NCBI GenBank assembly: GCA_023388495.1
Contig: JAEWGC010000018.1
Coordinates: 35,470-99,469, forward strand
From: Bacillota bacterium
GTDB lineage: Bacteria; Bacillota; Clostridia; Tissierellales; Tissierellaceae
DNA length: 64,000 bases
Direction of reading: 5' to 3'
The position numbers and the translations under genes are program-made. The notes below the pieces were generated by a model, which was given only the letters and a program-made list of their open reading frames with translations, searched no databases and was not told the origin of the DNA. Positions 34,873 through 43,129 of this stretch are shown here, piece by piece; the first letter of the stretch is position 1; each line of letters starts with the position of its first letter.

Positions 34873-35790
34873 ATGTACTGTGATTTAATCTCATTTGGGA
34901 AGTATATTAGTGCTAGGAGAAAAAGTTTTAGTTATACGCAACGGTGTTTGTCAAATCTATCTTCTGTTTCTATAGATAGTTTAAGAAGAATCGAAAATGG
35001 CAAAGTACATCCAACATACGAAACCTTAAACTTCCTATCAAGGCCACTAAAAGAGGATTTAAACAAAACTTTATTAAACTACCAGATTTTCAATAATGAC
35101 GAGTATTTCGAAGTAAAACATAGAATTGAAAAAAAGATATCGAATGGATTATATAATGAGTTAGAAAAAGATTTAAGTCTATTACAAGAAATTTTAGTAA
35201 ACTCTAAATTAGATAATTATCTCTCTATTTCTATAAAGCAATTAATCTTATTTTTAGAATCAGTAATATTAAACACAATTGATATTAATTATGAATCTTC
35301 TTTAGCTGTACTAACTGAAGCTATTCAATTAACAACTTCCAAATTTACTGTAGATAATTATATGAATTTTACTTATAGTGATTTCGAGATAAGGATTTTA
35401 ATGAATATCGCCTTATTAAAAAACAAATTTAGCGATATAGATAAAAGTATTGAAATACTAACCTTCTGTCTATGTTGTAAAGAAATTGATGATATCAATT
35501 TGAAAATATCAATCATTTATAATTTATCATATAATTTTCACAGAATAGATTTACATGAAAAAGCTTTATACTATGCAAATAAAGGAATAAGTCTATGCGT
35601 AGAGAATAATAATATGTATGGACTAGGCTTGCTTTATTCCCGTAAAGGAATTGCTGAATTCTTCCTCGAAAATGATAATTTTATCAATTCATTCAAACAG
35701 GCAGTAAATATTTACGATATGGCAAATCAAAATAATTTAAAAAATATGCTAATAGACTTTTTTAGAAAACATGATATTAGTATTCTATAA
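34873..35790 (+). CDS. HTH/TPR transcriptional regulator (RRNPP/Rgg-like)
   Basis: The 305-residue protein has an N-terminal Cro-type helix-turn-helix (about 8-62; ISFGKYISARRKSF, SLRRIENGKVHPTYETL) and a C-terminal all-helical TPR-like domain (about 75-300; ILTFCLCCKEI, HEKALYYANKGISLC). This layout is that of peptide-sensing regulators of the RRNPP group. The ATG at 34873 is chosen because AGGGGTGGAG precedes it. The gene is divergent from the ABC exporter operon, now separated by the IS. A role in controlling that exporter, perhaps in response to a peptide, is plausible but not shown; no precursor peptide gene was found nearby. Confidence 0.75.
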   Translation: MYCDLISFGKYISARRKSFSYTQRCLSNLSSVSIDSLRRIENGKVHPTYETLNFLSRPLKEDLNKTLLNYQIFNNDEYFEVKHRIEKKISNGLYNELEKDLSLLQEILVNSKLDNYLSISIKQLILFLESVILNTIDINYESSLAVLTEAIQLTTSKFTVDNYMNFTYSDFEIRILMNIALLKNKFSDIDKSIEILTFCLCCKEIDDINLKISIIYNLSYNFHRIDLHEKALYYANKGISLCVENNNMYGLGLLYSRKGIAEFFLENDNFINSFKQAVNIYDMANQNNLKNMLIDFFRKHDISIL

Positions 35791-35804
35791 AGTTAATGAA
35801 TACA

Positions 35805-35840
35805 AGCCAGTCAGGATCACATCTCTAATCCTAACTGGCT
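35805..35840. terminator. Hairpin between convergent regulator and recombinase remnant
   Basis: The stem AGCCAGT plus AGGAT pairs with ATCCT plus ACTGGCT around one mismatch. It follows the regulator stop codon by 14 bases; T runs are weak on both strands. Confidence 0.5.
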
Positions 35841-35857
35841 CTATCTTAAATCCGTTA

Positions 35858-36175
35858 TTAAATATTGCACTCAACCTCTGTTCCGTCAAGGAGTCCAACT
35901 GTTATCCTATCTTCAAAAACTAACATTTTCTCAATCATTTTAAAATATAAATTTATGTCAAATTCGTCTATTTTCCCTTTTTCTATAGTCCCTATAAACT
36001 CCTTAGCCCTATACTTTTCAAGTTCATCCACTTCACAAGCCCTCCACTTCTTTATAAAATCCTCCTTGCTTTCTACCAAGGCATTAAAGCTACTAACAAA
36101 GGCACTATATTGCACCCACCTAAGAAAATCTGCACCCCCTGTGTTCACAATTTTGCGTAAAGGGAGTTCAATCAT
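35858..36175 (-). pseudogene. C-terminal stub of a large serine recombinase
   Basis: The 105-residue frame carries YRAKEF...EFDINLYFKMIEKMLVFEDRITVGLLDGTEVEC, the pattern seen at the C-terminus of large serine recombinases of clostridial mobile elements. The catalytic N-terminal domain, recombinase domain and zinc ribbon are all missing. An ATG exists but the piece cannot recombine DNA. It lies directly beside the 3' end of ssrA, a common integration hotspot, so it is probably the scar of an excised or decayed element. Family assignment rests on pattern memory. Confidence 0.55.
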
Positions 36176-36211
36176 AACTTTCCCATATTAAATCTACCTG
36201 AAAAACCATCA

Positions 36212-36235
36212 AAACCTCTTGAAATCAAGAGGTTT
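36212..36235 (-). terminator. Rho-independent terminator of ssrA
   Basis: The stem AAACCTCTTGA/TCAAGAGGTTT with a two-base loop is followed by TGATGGTTTTTC on the minus strand, about 30 bases beyond the tmRNA 3' end. Confidence 0.75.
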
Positions 36236-36263
36236 ACATTGTATCAATATTTATGTCTATGTA

Positions 36264-36611
36264 TGGTGGAGGCGGTGGGTGTCGAACCCACGTCCGAAAA
36301 CATTTCCACAAGAGCTTCTCCGAGTGCAGTCAGTAATTTGACATTCCCTCCACTCATCTCCTACTGACAGGATATGAGTTTTAGTAGCTTCATAAGTTCC
36401 GTCCCAAGCTCAAAGCTTTGCAAGGTGCGGTACCCCACTAGATTGACACCTTAATCCAAGTCGTGGGTTTCTCGGTTAAGATGCGCAGCTACTAAGCTGC
36501 GAATGCGTAATTATCGTTTGCGTTTATATCTTGTGCCACTTTTAACGTTGTTTGGCGACAACGACTCGCTACTCCGGCTTCCACATCCCCGTCGAAACCA
36601 AATTCGCCCCC
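36264..36611 (-). ncRNA. ssrA: tmRNA (transfer-messenger RNA)
   Basis: The 348-base RNA starts GGGGGCG and ends CGCCTCCACCA, with these pairing as the acceptor stem and CCA encoded. The T-arm GGTTCGACACC and 5' GGTTTCGACGGGG are diagnostic. The tag frame at 36492-36521 reads GCA AAC GAT AAT TAC GCA TTC GCA GCT TAG, giving (A)ANDNYAFAA, close to the E. coli tag. It rescues stalled ribosomes with SmpB, whose gene is immediately upstream in the same direction. A probable -10 element TATAAT lies at 36616-36621. Confidence 0.95.
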
Positions 36612-36615
36612 ATAT

Positions 36616-36621
36616 ATTATA
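36616..36621 (-). promoter_or_regulatory. Probable -10 element of ssrA
   Basis: TATAAT lies five bases before the first G of the mature tmRNA on the minus strand. A good -35 box at 17 bases is not visible, so strength and exact start are uncertain. Confidence 0.45.
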
Positions 36622-36665
36622 TTTGTTTAGCAATTAATTATAGCAAATTTATAGATTTATGTCAA

Positions 36666-37130
36666 CTATCTATACTTCTCTGATGCATGCTGCTGTATTC
36701 TTCTTTCTGCATCCTTCTTTGCTATATCATCTCTTTTGTCATAGAGTTTCTTACCCTTGGCAGTTGCTAGCTCTACCTTCACTAGACCATCCTTTATATA
36801 TACAGACAAGGGAACTAATGTATAACCTTGTTGGGCTGTAGCAGCCATTAACTTCCTTATTTCCCTTTTATGAAGTAATAACTTTCTCTTTCTAAGGGGA
36901 TCTACATTATATATATTCCCTTGCTCATATGGGCTAATATGGAGGTTGTTTATAAATATTTCTCCCTTTTCTATAGAAGCATAACTATCTTTAATATTTA
37001 GCTTCCCTTGTCTAATGGATTTTACCTCTGTACCAGTTAGAACTAGTCCTGCCTCCATGGTATCCTCTATAAAATATTCAAATCTTGCTTTTCTATTAGT
37101 TGCGACTATTTTAGTCCCTTTTTTCTTCAT
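36666..37130 (-). CDS. smpB: SsrA-binding protein SmpB
   Basis: The 154-residue protein binds the tRNA-like part of tmRNA and carries it into stalled ribosomes. Family landmarks are VATNRKARFEYFIEDTMEAGLVLTG, GTEVKSIRQGKLNIKDSY, LHISPY, and the C-terminal basic tail KKLYDKRDDIAKKDAERR that mimics an anticodon stem. It lies between rnr and ssrA, the usual Firmicute order. A GGTGAT ribosome site precedes the ATG. Confidence 0.96.
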   Translation of the reverse strand: MKKKGTKIVATNRKARFEYFIEDTMEAGLVLTGTEVKSIRQGKLNIKDSYASIEKGEIFINNLHISPYEQGNIYNVDPLRKRKLLLHKREIRKLMAATAQQGYTLVPLSVYIKDGLVKVELATAKGKKLYDKRDDIAKKDAERRIQQHASEKYR

Positions 37131-37194
37131 TTTATCACCATATTATAATTTCTTGTAATTAAGTTTAACAAATATATATGGTGATGTCAATGTT

Positions 37195-39306
37195 CTAGAT
37201 CAATTCAAAGTCAATGTTTCTTTTTGCTACGTTTGCATCTATTACTCTTATTTTAACAGTATCACCTAATCTATATATTCTATTTGTTCTTTCTCCAATT
37301 ATATAATATTTTTCCTCATCAAAATGATAGTAATCATCTAACATATTGTTAAAGTGAACTAATCCCTCTATAGTATTTTCTAGCTGCACAAACATACCAA
37401 AATTAGTTAGTGATGATATAATCCCTTCAAATTCTTCTCCAATATGTTTAGTCATATACTGAGTCTTTTTCATATCATCTACTTCTCTTTCAGCTTCTTC
37501 TGCTCTTCTTTCAGTCATAGAGGTATGTTCTGCTATCTCAGGTAATGTTACCTCTAGCTTTTCCTGTACTTGGTGATTTAGTTTTCCATTTAAGTAAGCC
37601 TTTATTATCCTGTGTATTACCAAGTCTGGATATCTTCTAATAGGTGCTGTAAAATGAGAATAATACTGTGCCGCAAGACCAAAATGTATCCCTGGCTCAC
37701 TACTATATATTGCCTTTTTCATTGATCTTAACATCAATGTATTAATAAGGGTTTCTTCCTTCTTTCCCTTTATTTCCTTAGTCAATAACTGTAGTTCCTT
37801 TGGATGAACTTCATTTTGTCCTTTTAGTGTATATCCAAAATTGTGTATTAGCTTACTAAAGGCAGCAATTTTCTCTGGGGAAGGCTCCTCATGTGTTCTA
37901 TATAAAAATGGAGTTTGAGACCAGAAGAATCTTTCTGCTACTGTTTCATTGCAGACTAACATAAATTCCTCTATTAATCTATTTGCAATTCTTCTATCTT
38001 CTTTTCTTATCTCTACAGGTACTCCCTTTTCATCTAAAATAATTCTTGCTTCTGGGAAATCAAAGTCTATACTTCCCCTTCTTTCCCTTTTATCGTAAAG
38101 TATATGGCATAACTCTTCCATTAGCTTTAAATCATCTGCTACCTTAGATAGTTTCTCTTTAGCTTCTTCATCATCATTTTCTAGAAAATCAGATACATCA
38201 TCATATACTAATCTTTGCTTACTGTTTATTAATCCCTCAACTATCTCATGGTCTACTACCTTACCCTTTTTATCTATTTCCATAAACACAGACAATGAAA
38301 GTCTATCTACATTAGGATTTAGTGAGCATATTCCATTAGATAATTCCTTAGGAAGCATAGGTATTACTCTGTCTATTAAATATACTGAGTTACCTCTTTG
38401 CAAAGCCTCTTTATCTAATACAGATCTTTCTCTAACATAATGAGCAACATCTGCAATATGAACTCCAAGATAATAGTTTCCATTATCCTTCATTTCAATA
38501 GATACTGCATCATCTATATCCTTGGCATCAATACCATCTATTGTAAAGAGATTGAGATGCCTTAAATCAACTCTCCTACTAGCCTCTTCAGGATCTACCT
38601 CTTGTGGGATATTATTTGCTACTTCTTGAACTTTAGCTGGGAATTCCTCTGGTAGACTAAATTGCCTAATAATAGATAATATATCTGTTCCCTTTTCATC
38701 TAAATATCCTAGAATTTCAACAACCTTACCTTCTGGGTTTCTTCTAGGCTCTGGCCATGTGGTAATTTCCACAACTACCTTTTGATTAGTCTTTGCATTT
38801 TGTGTTTTAGCCTTTGGTATAAATATGTCATAACCTATTTTATGGTCATCTGGAACAACAAATCCAAAATTTCTATTGTCTTCAAAGGTACCAACAATAG
38901 TTTTATTTCTTCTTTCAAGGATCCTTATTATTTCCCCTTCTTCTCTTCTGTCACCTTCCTGCCTTCTAGTAATATTAGCTATTACCCTATCTCCATGCAT
39001 TGCTCCATTCATATTCTCAGCAGGTATAAATATATCGCCTCTAGTTTTATCATTAGTAAGAACGAACCCAAATCCTCTTTCATGTCCTTCTAAAGTTCCA
39101 GCAACTAGATAGTCATTATCGATTAAACCATATTTATCATTTTTTGCTTTTATAACTACTCCTTCTCTTTCTAAGCCCTCTAATATCTTATAGAAGTCTT
39201 CTAAGTCTCTACGCTCTATGTCAAATTGAACTGCTAATTCTTCCTTTAACATAGGTTTATATTTTTTCTCTTCCATAAATTGTATAATTGATTCCCTAAT
39301 ACTCAT
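37195..39306 (-). CDS. rnr: Ribonuclease R
   Basis: The 703-residue exoribonuclease degrades structured RNA 3' to 5' and takes part in trans-translation. Domains in order are an N-terminal helix-turn-helix (about 1-60), two cold-shock domains (about 70-220), the RNB catalytic domain (about 250-580; TIDGIDAKDIDDAVSIE with the metal-binding Asp residues, and YLIDRVIPMLP) and an S1 domain (about 620-700; GEEFEGIISSLTNFGMFV). It lacks the long basic tail of E. coli RNase R. The ATG at 39306 is preferred over the one at 39312 because GGAGG lies seven bases before it. smpB and ssrA follow. Confidence 0.95.
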   Translation of the reverse strand: MSIRESIIQFMEEKKYKPMLKEELAVQFDIERRDLEDFYKILEGLEREGVVIKAKNDKYGLIDNDYLVAGTLEGHERGFGFVLTNDKTRGDIFIPAENMNGAMHGDRVIANITRRQEGDRREEGEIIRILERRNKTIVGTFEDNRNFGFVVPDDHKIGYDIFIPKAKTQNAKTNQKVVVEITTWPEPRRNPEGKVVEILGYLDEKGTDILSIIRQFSLPEEFPAKVQEVANNIPQEVDPEEASRRVDLRHLNLFTIDGIDAKDIDDAVSIEMKDNGNYYLGVHIADVAHYVRERSVLDKEALQRGNSVYLIDRVIPMLPKELSNGICSLNPNVDRLSLSVFMEIDKKGKVVDHEIVEGLINSKQRLVYDDVSDFLENDDEEAKEKLSKVADDLKLMEELCHILYDKRERRGSIDFDFPEARIILDEKGVPVEIRKEDRRIANRLIEEFMLVCNETVAERFFWSQTPFLYRTHEEPSPEKIAAFSKLIHNFGYTLKGQNEVHPKELQLLTKEIKGKKEETLINTLMLRSMKKAIYSSEPGIHFGLAAQYYSHFTAPIRRYPDLVIHRIIKAYLNGKLNHQVQEKLEVTLPEIAEHTSMTERRAEEAEREVDDMKKTQYMTKHIGEEFEGIISSLTNFGMFVQLENTIEGLVHFNNMLDDYYHFDEEKYYIIGERTNRIYRLGDTVKIRVIDANVAKRNIDFELI

Positions 39307-39405
39307 CTTCATTCCTCCCCATCTAGGGTTTATATTTTTATATTCTTAGTTTATCTTTAGTATTTACCCATTTTTTATTAATCATCCCAAAATAGATAAA
39401 TTTAA

Positions 39406-39422
39406 GGAGAGCAAAGCTCTCC
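39406..39422 (-). terminator. Small hairpin at the end of ddl
   Basis: The stem GGAGAGC/GCTCTCC with a three-base loop touches the ddl stop codon and is followed by TTAAATTT on the minus strand. It may be a weak terminator. Confidence 0.55.
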
Positions 39423-40589
39423 CTATTTAATGATTTTTGAACCATATTGTGTTCTATTGAATAAGTTTGCCTCGTAAGAGTACATATTTGCTTTCTTTTC
39501 TTCATGAACCTTTAGGGCAATTGATATCAGTTCATCTATTAGTTTCTTGAATGGATATCCCTTTCCTTCCCATAGATAAAATGATATAGAGCCTGGTAAA
39601 GTATTTATTTCATTTATATATACCTTATTATTTGCATCTAATAAAAAGTCTATTCTTGAAACTCCCCTACCATCTATGGTTATAAATGCTTTTTTAGCCA
39701 ATTCTTCTATTTCTTCTCTAATATTATCTTCTATTTCCGCTGGGATTATTCTTCTCTCACCACTGGATTTTCCACCCTTTTCATTGCTTCTTACATATTT
39801 ATCCTCAAAGCTTAGGATTTCTTCCCAGCCAATAGGCTCCTCACATAAAGATGTGATTACTTCATTATCAAATCCTAAAACTGCACAATTTATTTCTCTA
39901 AGATTTTCCACTGCTTTTTCTATAATTATTTTTCTATCATATCTAATGGCTATTTCTATGGCATTTATAAGGCCTTCTCTATCCTTAGCCTTTGATATTC
40001 CTATACTTGAACCTAAGTTAGCTGGTTTCACAAATAGTGGATAGGATAACTTTTCTTCAATATCTTTTATAACTATATCTTTATCTTTTAACCATTTAGA
40101 TCTATAGAACCACACATAATCTACTACTGGTAATCCATTAGCCTTATATACATCCTTCATAAGTATCTTATCCATACCTACAGACGAACCTAGTACTCCA
40201 CAACCTACATAAGGTATATCCATCAACTCAAATATGCCCTGCACTGTTCCATCTTCTCCATTCATTCCATGAAATGCTGGGAATACTATATCTATTTCTC
40301 CAAGAATTTTTTTACCAAACAATCCTACTGTATTAGGATGGGCATAAATGTTCTTATCTCCATGATTAGGAGATAATATTATCTCTTTAGCATCCTTAAA
40401 ACTACCATCCTTATAGTTTTTAAAATCCATAAGGCTATTTCCAGTTAGCCACTTTCCATTTTTATCTACATATATAGGCACTACTTCATATTTAGTCTTA
40501 TCTATATTTTCTATTACCTGCATTCCTGTGATTACAGATACCTCGTGCTCTGCACTTCGTCCCCCAAAGATTACAGCAACCTTTTTCAT
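39423..40589 (-). CDS. ddl: D-alanine--D-alanine ligase
   Basis: The 388-residue ATP-grasp enzyme joins two D-alanines for peptidoglycan. Motifs are VIFGGRSAEHEVSVITG, FPAFHGMNGEDGTVQG, PLFVKPANLGSSIGISK, and the metal-binding end RIDFLLDANNKVYINEINTLPGS. The omega-loop region is long and includes SNEKGGKSSGERRIIPAEI. Whether it could make D-Ala-D-Ser or D-Ala-D-Lac as Van ligases do cannot be decided. Twenty bases separate it from the preceding MurF-like gene, so the D-Ala-D-Ala product and its ligase are co-expressed. Confidence 0.93.
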   Translation of the reverse strand: MKKVAVIFGGRSAEHEVSVITGMQVIENIDKTKYEVVPIYVDKNGKWLTGNSLMDFKNYKDGSFKDAKEIILSPNHGDKNIYAHPNTVGLFGKKILGEIDIVFPAFHGMNGEDGTVQGIFELMDIPYVGCGVLGSSVGMDKILMKDVYKANGLPVVDYVWFYRSKWLKDKDIVIKDIEEKLSYPLFVKPANLGSSIGISKAKDREGLINAIEIAIRYDRKIIIEKAVENLREINCAVLGFDNEVITSLCEEPIGWEEILSFEDKYVRSNEKGGKSSGERRIIPAEIEDNIREEIEELAKKAFITIDGRGVSRIDFLLDANNKVYINEINTLPGSISFYLWEGKGYPFKKLIDELISIALKVHEEKKANMYSYEANLFNRTQYGSKIIK

Positions 40590-40609
40590 AAGGAAGAACC
40601 CCCTTCATA

Positions 40610-42124
40610 TTATTCACTATAGTTATCTGGTAAATCATTTTCAAATAATACAACATCCTTTGGCCTTGCTATCTTTTGAATATAGGATGTTGCCTCATCT
40701 AATGTATTTACTATAAATATATTATCCTTATTATAATTTACCTCCATCAATCCCTCATATATTGGTTTAGTTCTCTTTTCACCAACAAGAATTACATAAT
40801 CACAAACCTTCCCTATATTTGTACCAAACTCTGTATTAGCTTCTACTTCCATTGACCCTAACTCCACCATGCCAGGTGTTACAATTATTTTTCTTCCTTC
40901 TTTGAACTGAGATAATACTTCTAATGCCGCCTTAGCACCAATTGGGTTAGAGTTAAAGGCATCATCTATTATAATAATACCTGTACCCGGATTTATTATA
41001 TTTAACCTATGAGGTATTGGTTCTATATTTTCTATTCCTCTCTTTATTTCATCAAAGGATAATCCAAGTGCCTTTCCTACAGATACTCCTGCTAAGATAT
41101 TATAAATATTATGTTTACCTAATAATTTAGTTGTACACCTTATAGAATTCCCTTCCTTGTCTTTGACTGTAAAAGTTGAACCAAATTCGGATACTTCTAT
41201 ATCTTCTGCGTATAGGTCTAGATTTTCTATATCCTCCAAACCATAAAGAATCTTTTCTTTAAAAGTCTTATCTGCTAATTTCTTTATATATTCATTGTCA
41301 TAATTAAAGATGGCCACCCCATCTGTAGGCAGTTCTTCGATTAATTCGTACTTTGTTTTCATTATATTGTCTATATTTTTAAATGTTTCAATATGGGTTG
41401 GTCCTATAGAGGTAATAATCCCTATTTTAGGACTTACTAGCTCTGATACTTCTTTTATATCTCCAATATTTCTTGCTCCTAGTTCTGCAATAAATACATT
41501 ATGTTCATCAGTTAATTGATTATTTACTACCTTTGATAAGCCCATTGGAGTATTGTAGGATTCTGGAGTATTTAACACCTTAAATTTTTCTTCTAATATA
41601 GTTCCAACTATAAACTTTGTACTAGTCTTTCCAAAGCTTCCAGTGATGCCTACTATGGTTAAATCTGTCCTAGACTTAATTTTTTCTTGGGCTTGTTGAT
41701 AAAATCCCATATTAATTCTTTTTTCTATGGGCTTCATTGAATTATTTGATATCAGCATAAAAAATGCTTGTAGGTAATATAATCCACCTAATAAAATAAC
41801 AAATATTACTGATGCAAATAAAACAAAGGTAGGTGGTCCATCAAGAAAATTACGAGTCTTTAAAATAAAAATCCCTACTAATATAGTATTAAATACTAAG
41901 TTAGTTATATATAATCGCTTTGCACGATTAGTAAATACCAATGGTTTCTTGGATTCATTCCTATCATTTTTAAAGGAAAAGGCTTTTTCTTTATTTTTAT
42001 TTATCCATCTATGAAATTGTTCTGAATTATATCCTTCAAGCTGAAGCATTTGTAAAAAGTATTTTGATTTATTTGCTATTAAAATTAAAGCTATAATACC
42101 TATAATAATAAGTATAATTAACAC
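40610..42124 (-). CDS. MurF-like Mur ligase with N-terminal membrane region
   Basis: The 504-residue protein has the Mur ligase ATP site GITGSFGKTSTKF near residue 155, then NTPMGLS, FIAELGARNIGDI, FNYDNEYIKKLA, IIDDAFNSNPIGA and a C-terminal domain with NDLPDNYSE. This is the pattern of MurF, which adds D-Ala-D-Ala to the UDP-MurNAc-tripeptide. Unlike normal MurF, the first 150 residues are not the usual substrate-binding domain but include hydrophobic segments near 1-20, 70-90 and 100-125. A GTG start follows GGGGGG. It is paired with ddl, which supports a peptidoglycan role, perhaps at the membrane. Confidence 0.82.
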   Translation of the reverse strand: MLIILIIIGIIALILIANKSKYFLQMLQLEGYNSEQFHRWINKNKEKAFSFKNDRNESKKPLVFTNRAKRLYITNLVFNTILVGIFILKTRNFLDGPPTFVLFASVIFVILLGGLYYLQAFFMLISNNSMKPIEKRINMGFYQQAQEKIKSRTDLTIVGITGSFGKTSTKFIVGTILEEKFKVLNTPESYNTPMGLSKVVNNQLTDEHNVFIAELGARNIGDIKEVSELVSPKIGIITSIGPTHIETFKNIDNIMKTKYELIEELPTDGVAIFNYDNEYIKKLADKTFKEKILYGLEDIENLDLYAEDIEVSEFGSTFTVKDKEGNSIRCTTKLLGKHNIYNILAGVSVGKALGLSFDEIKRGIENIEPIPHRLNIINPGTGIIIIDDAFNSNPIGAKAALEVLSQFKEGRKIIVTPGMVELGSMEVEANTEFGTNIGKVCDYVILVGEKRTKPIYEGLMEVNYNKDNIFIVNTLDEATSYIQKIARPKDVVLFENDLPDNYSE

Positions 42125-42145
42125 AATAATCCCCCCACAAATTCA

Positions 42146-42243
42146 ATTGACAATGCACAATGGACAACGGACAATAGAAAAACATAAAATAATAAAAACA
42201 TTATTCCTTTAATCTTTTGATTGTCAATTGTCAATTGTCAATT
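42146..42243. repeat. Heptamer-type repeats of TTGTCAA/ATTGACA
   Basis: The intergenic sequence contains CAATTGACAATGCACAATGGACAA and, further right, TTGTCAATTGTCAATTGTC. The two parts are roughly inverted and could pair. The same repeat type recurs at 49.1-49.26 kb. Confidence 0.6.
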
Positions 42244-42248
42244 ATTAC

Positions 42249-43007
42249 TTATATCCTATCATATTGCAAAAAATTTCTTAGTATTACTGCGAACCTTTGA
42301 TAATCATCTAGATATGAATAATGTCCTGTTCCTTCTAACACTACTAATCCTGAGTCTGGGATTTCCTTTTCCATTATTCGCCCCATATATAATGGCGTCG
42401 ACGTATCTTTATCTCCCCATATAAGTAAAGTAGGAGCCTTTATCTTATTCAATATTGGTAGTAGATTTTCATTTACTACTATTACCAATATCTTTCTCAT
42501 AACGCCTGATGCATCTTTATAATCTGTTGATCCAAATTTCTTATAAAACTTCTCAATTTTTTCTTTATTATCTTGAAAAATAGTTTTATATATGGCTCTT
42601 AGAGTTTTAAAGCTATATACCTTTAAATAATATTTTGGTCCCCTTTTTGGTATTAATCCTGCACTATTTACAAGTACAATTTTCTCCACCAACTCTGGAT
42701 ACTTACTACCTAAAATAATGGATAGTTTGCCTCCAAAGGAATGTCCTATTAATATAGCTTTCTTTATGCCCATTGTATCCATATAGCTTTTTACTATATC
42801 TGCATATTTAAAAGAGTCAATAGGCTCATGTGGCTCCTCTGATTTACCAAAGCCTGGTAAGTCCAATGCATGTACTCTAAACTTATCCTTTAGTATATTA
42901 ACTATTGGAAGAACAGTATTTATATTTGCTCCCCATCCATGAAGTACAAGTACATCTTTTCCTTTACCTTCTGTTATGTAATTTAGATCTAGATCATCTA
43001 TAATCAT
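42249..43007 (-). CDS. Alpha/beta hydrolase
   Basis: The 252-residue protein has the alpha/beta-hydrolase fold: VLVLHGWGANINT (oxyanion region), nucleophile elbow IGHSFGGKLS (Ser about 95), LLIWGDKDTSTP (Asp) and EGTGHYSYLD (His). It is probably an esterase or lipase-like enzyme of unknown substrate. It lies between the pyrophosphatase terminator and the MurF-like gene. In several Firmicutes a carboxylesterase gene sits in the secG-rnr cluster, which may be the equivalent. Confidence 0.85.
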   Translation of the reverse strand: MIIDDLDLNYITEGKGKDVLVLHGWGANINTVLPIVNILKDKFRVHALDLPGFGKSEEPHEPIDSFKYADIVKSYMDTMGIKKAILIGHSFGGKLSIILGSKYPELVEKIVLVNSAGLIPKRGPKYYLKVYSFKTLRAIYKTIFQDNKEKIEKFYKKFGSTDYKDASGVMRKILVIVVNENLLPILNKIKAPTLLIWGDKDTSTPLYMGRIMEKEIPDSGLVVLEGTGHYSYLDDYQRFAVILRNFLQYDRI

Positions 43008-43091
43008 TTCAATCTACCTCAACCCTTTTATATATTAGTATGCCCTTAACTATATGATTATATCATATTCTCACAGATTATTACACCATAA

Positions 43092-43118
43092 AAAAATCCC
43101 TCATAAAGAGGGATTTTT
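43092..43118 (-). terminator. Rho-independent terminator of the pyrophosphatase gene
   Basis: A perfect 11-base-pair stem AAAAATCCCTC/GAGGGATTTTT with a five-base loop lies 12 bases after the stop codon. Confidence 0.85.
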
Positions 43119-43129
43119 ATGTTTATATA

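Noticed and set aside
36264..36290. Duplicated tmRNA 3' end as an attachment site
   Set aside because: I looked for a second copy of the GTGGAGGCGGTGGG segment in the island to the left and saw none; a real search would be needed to be sure.
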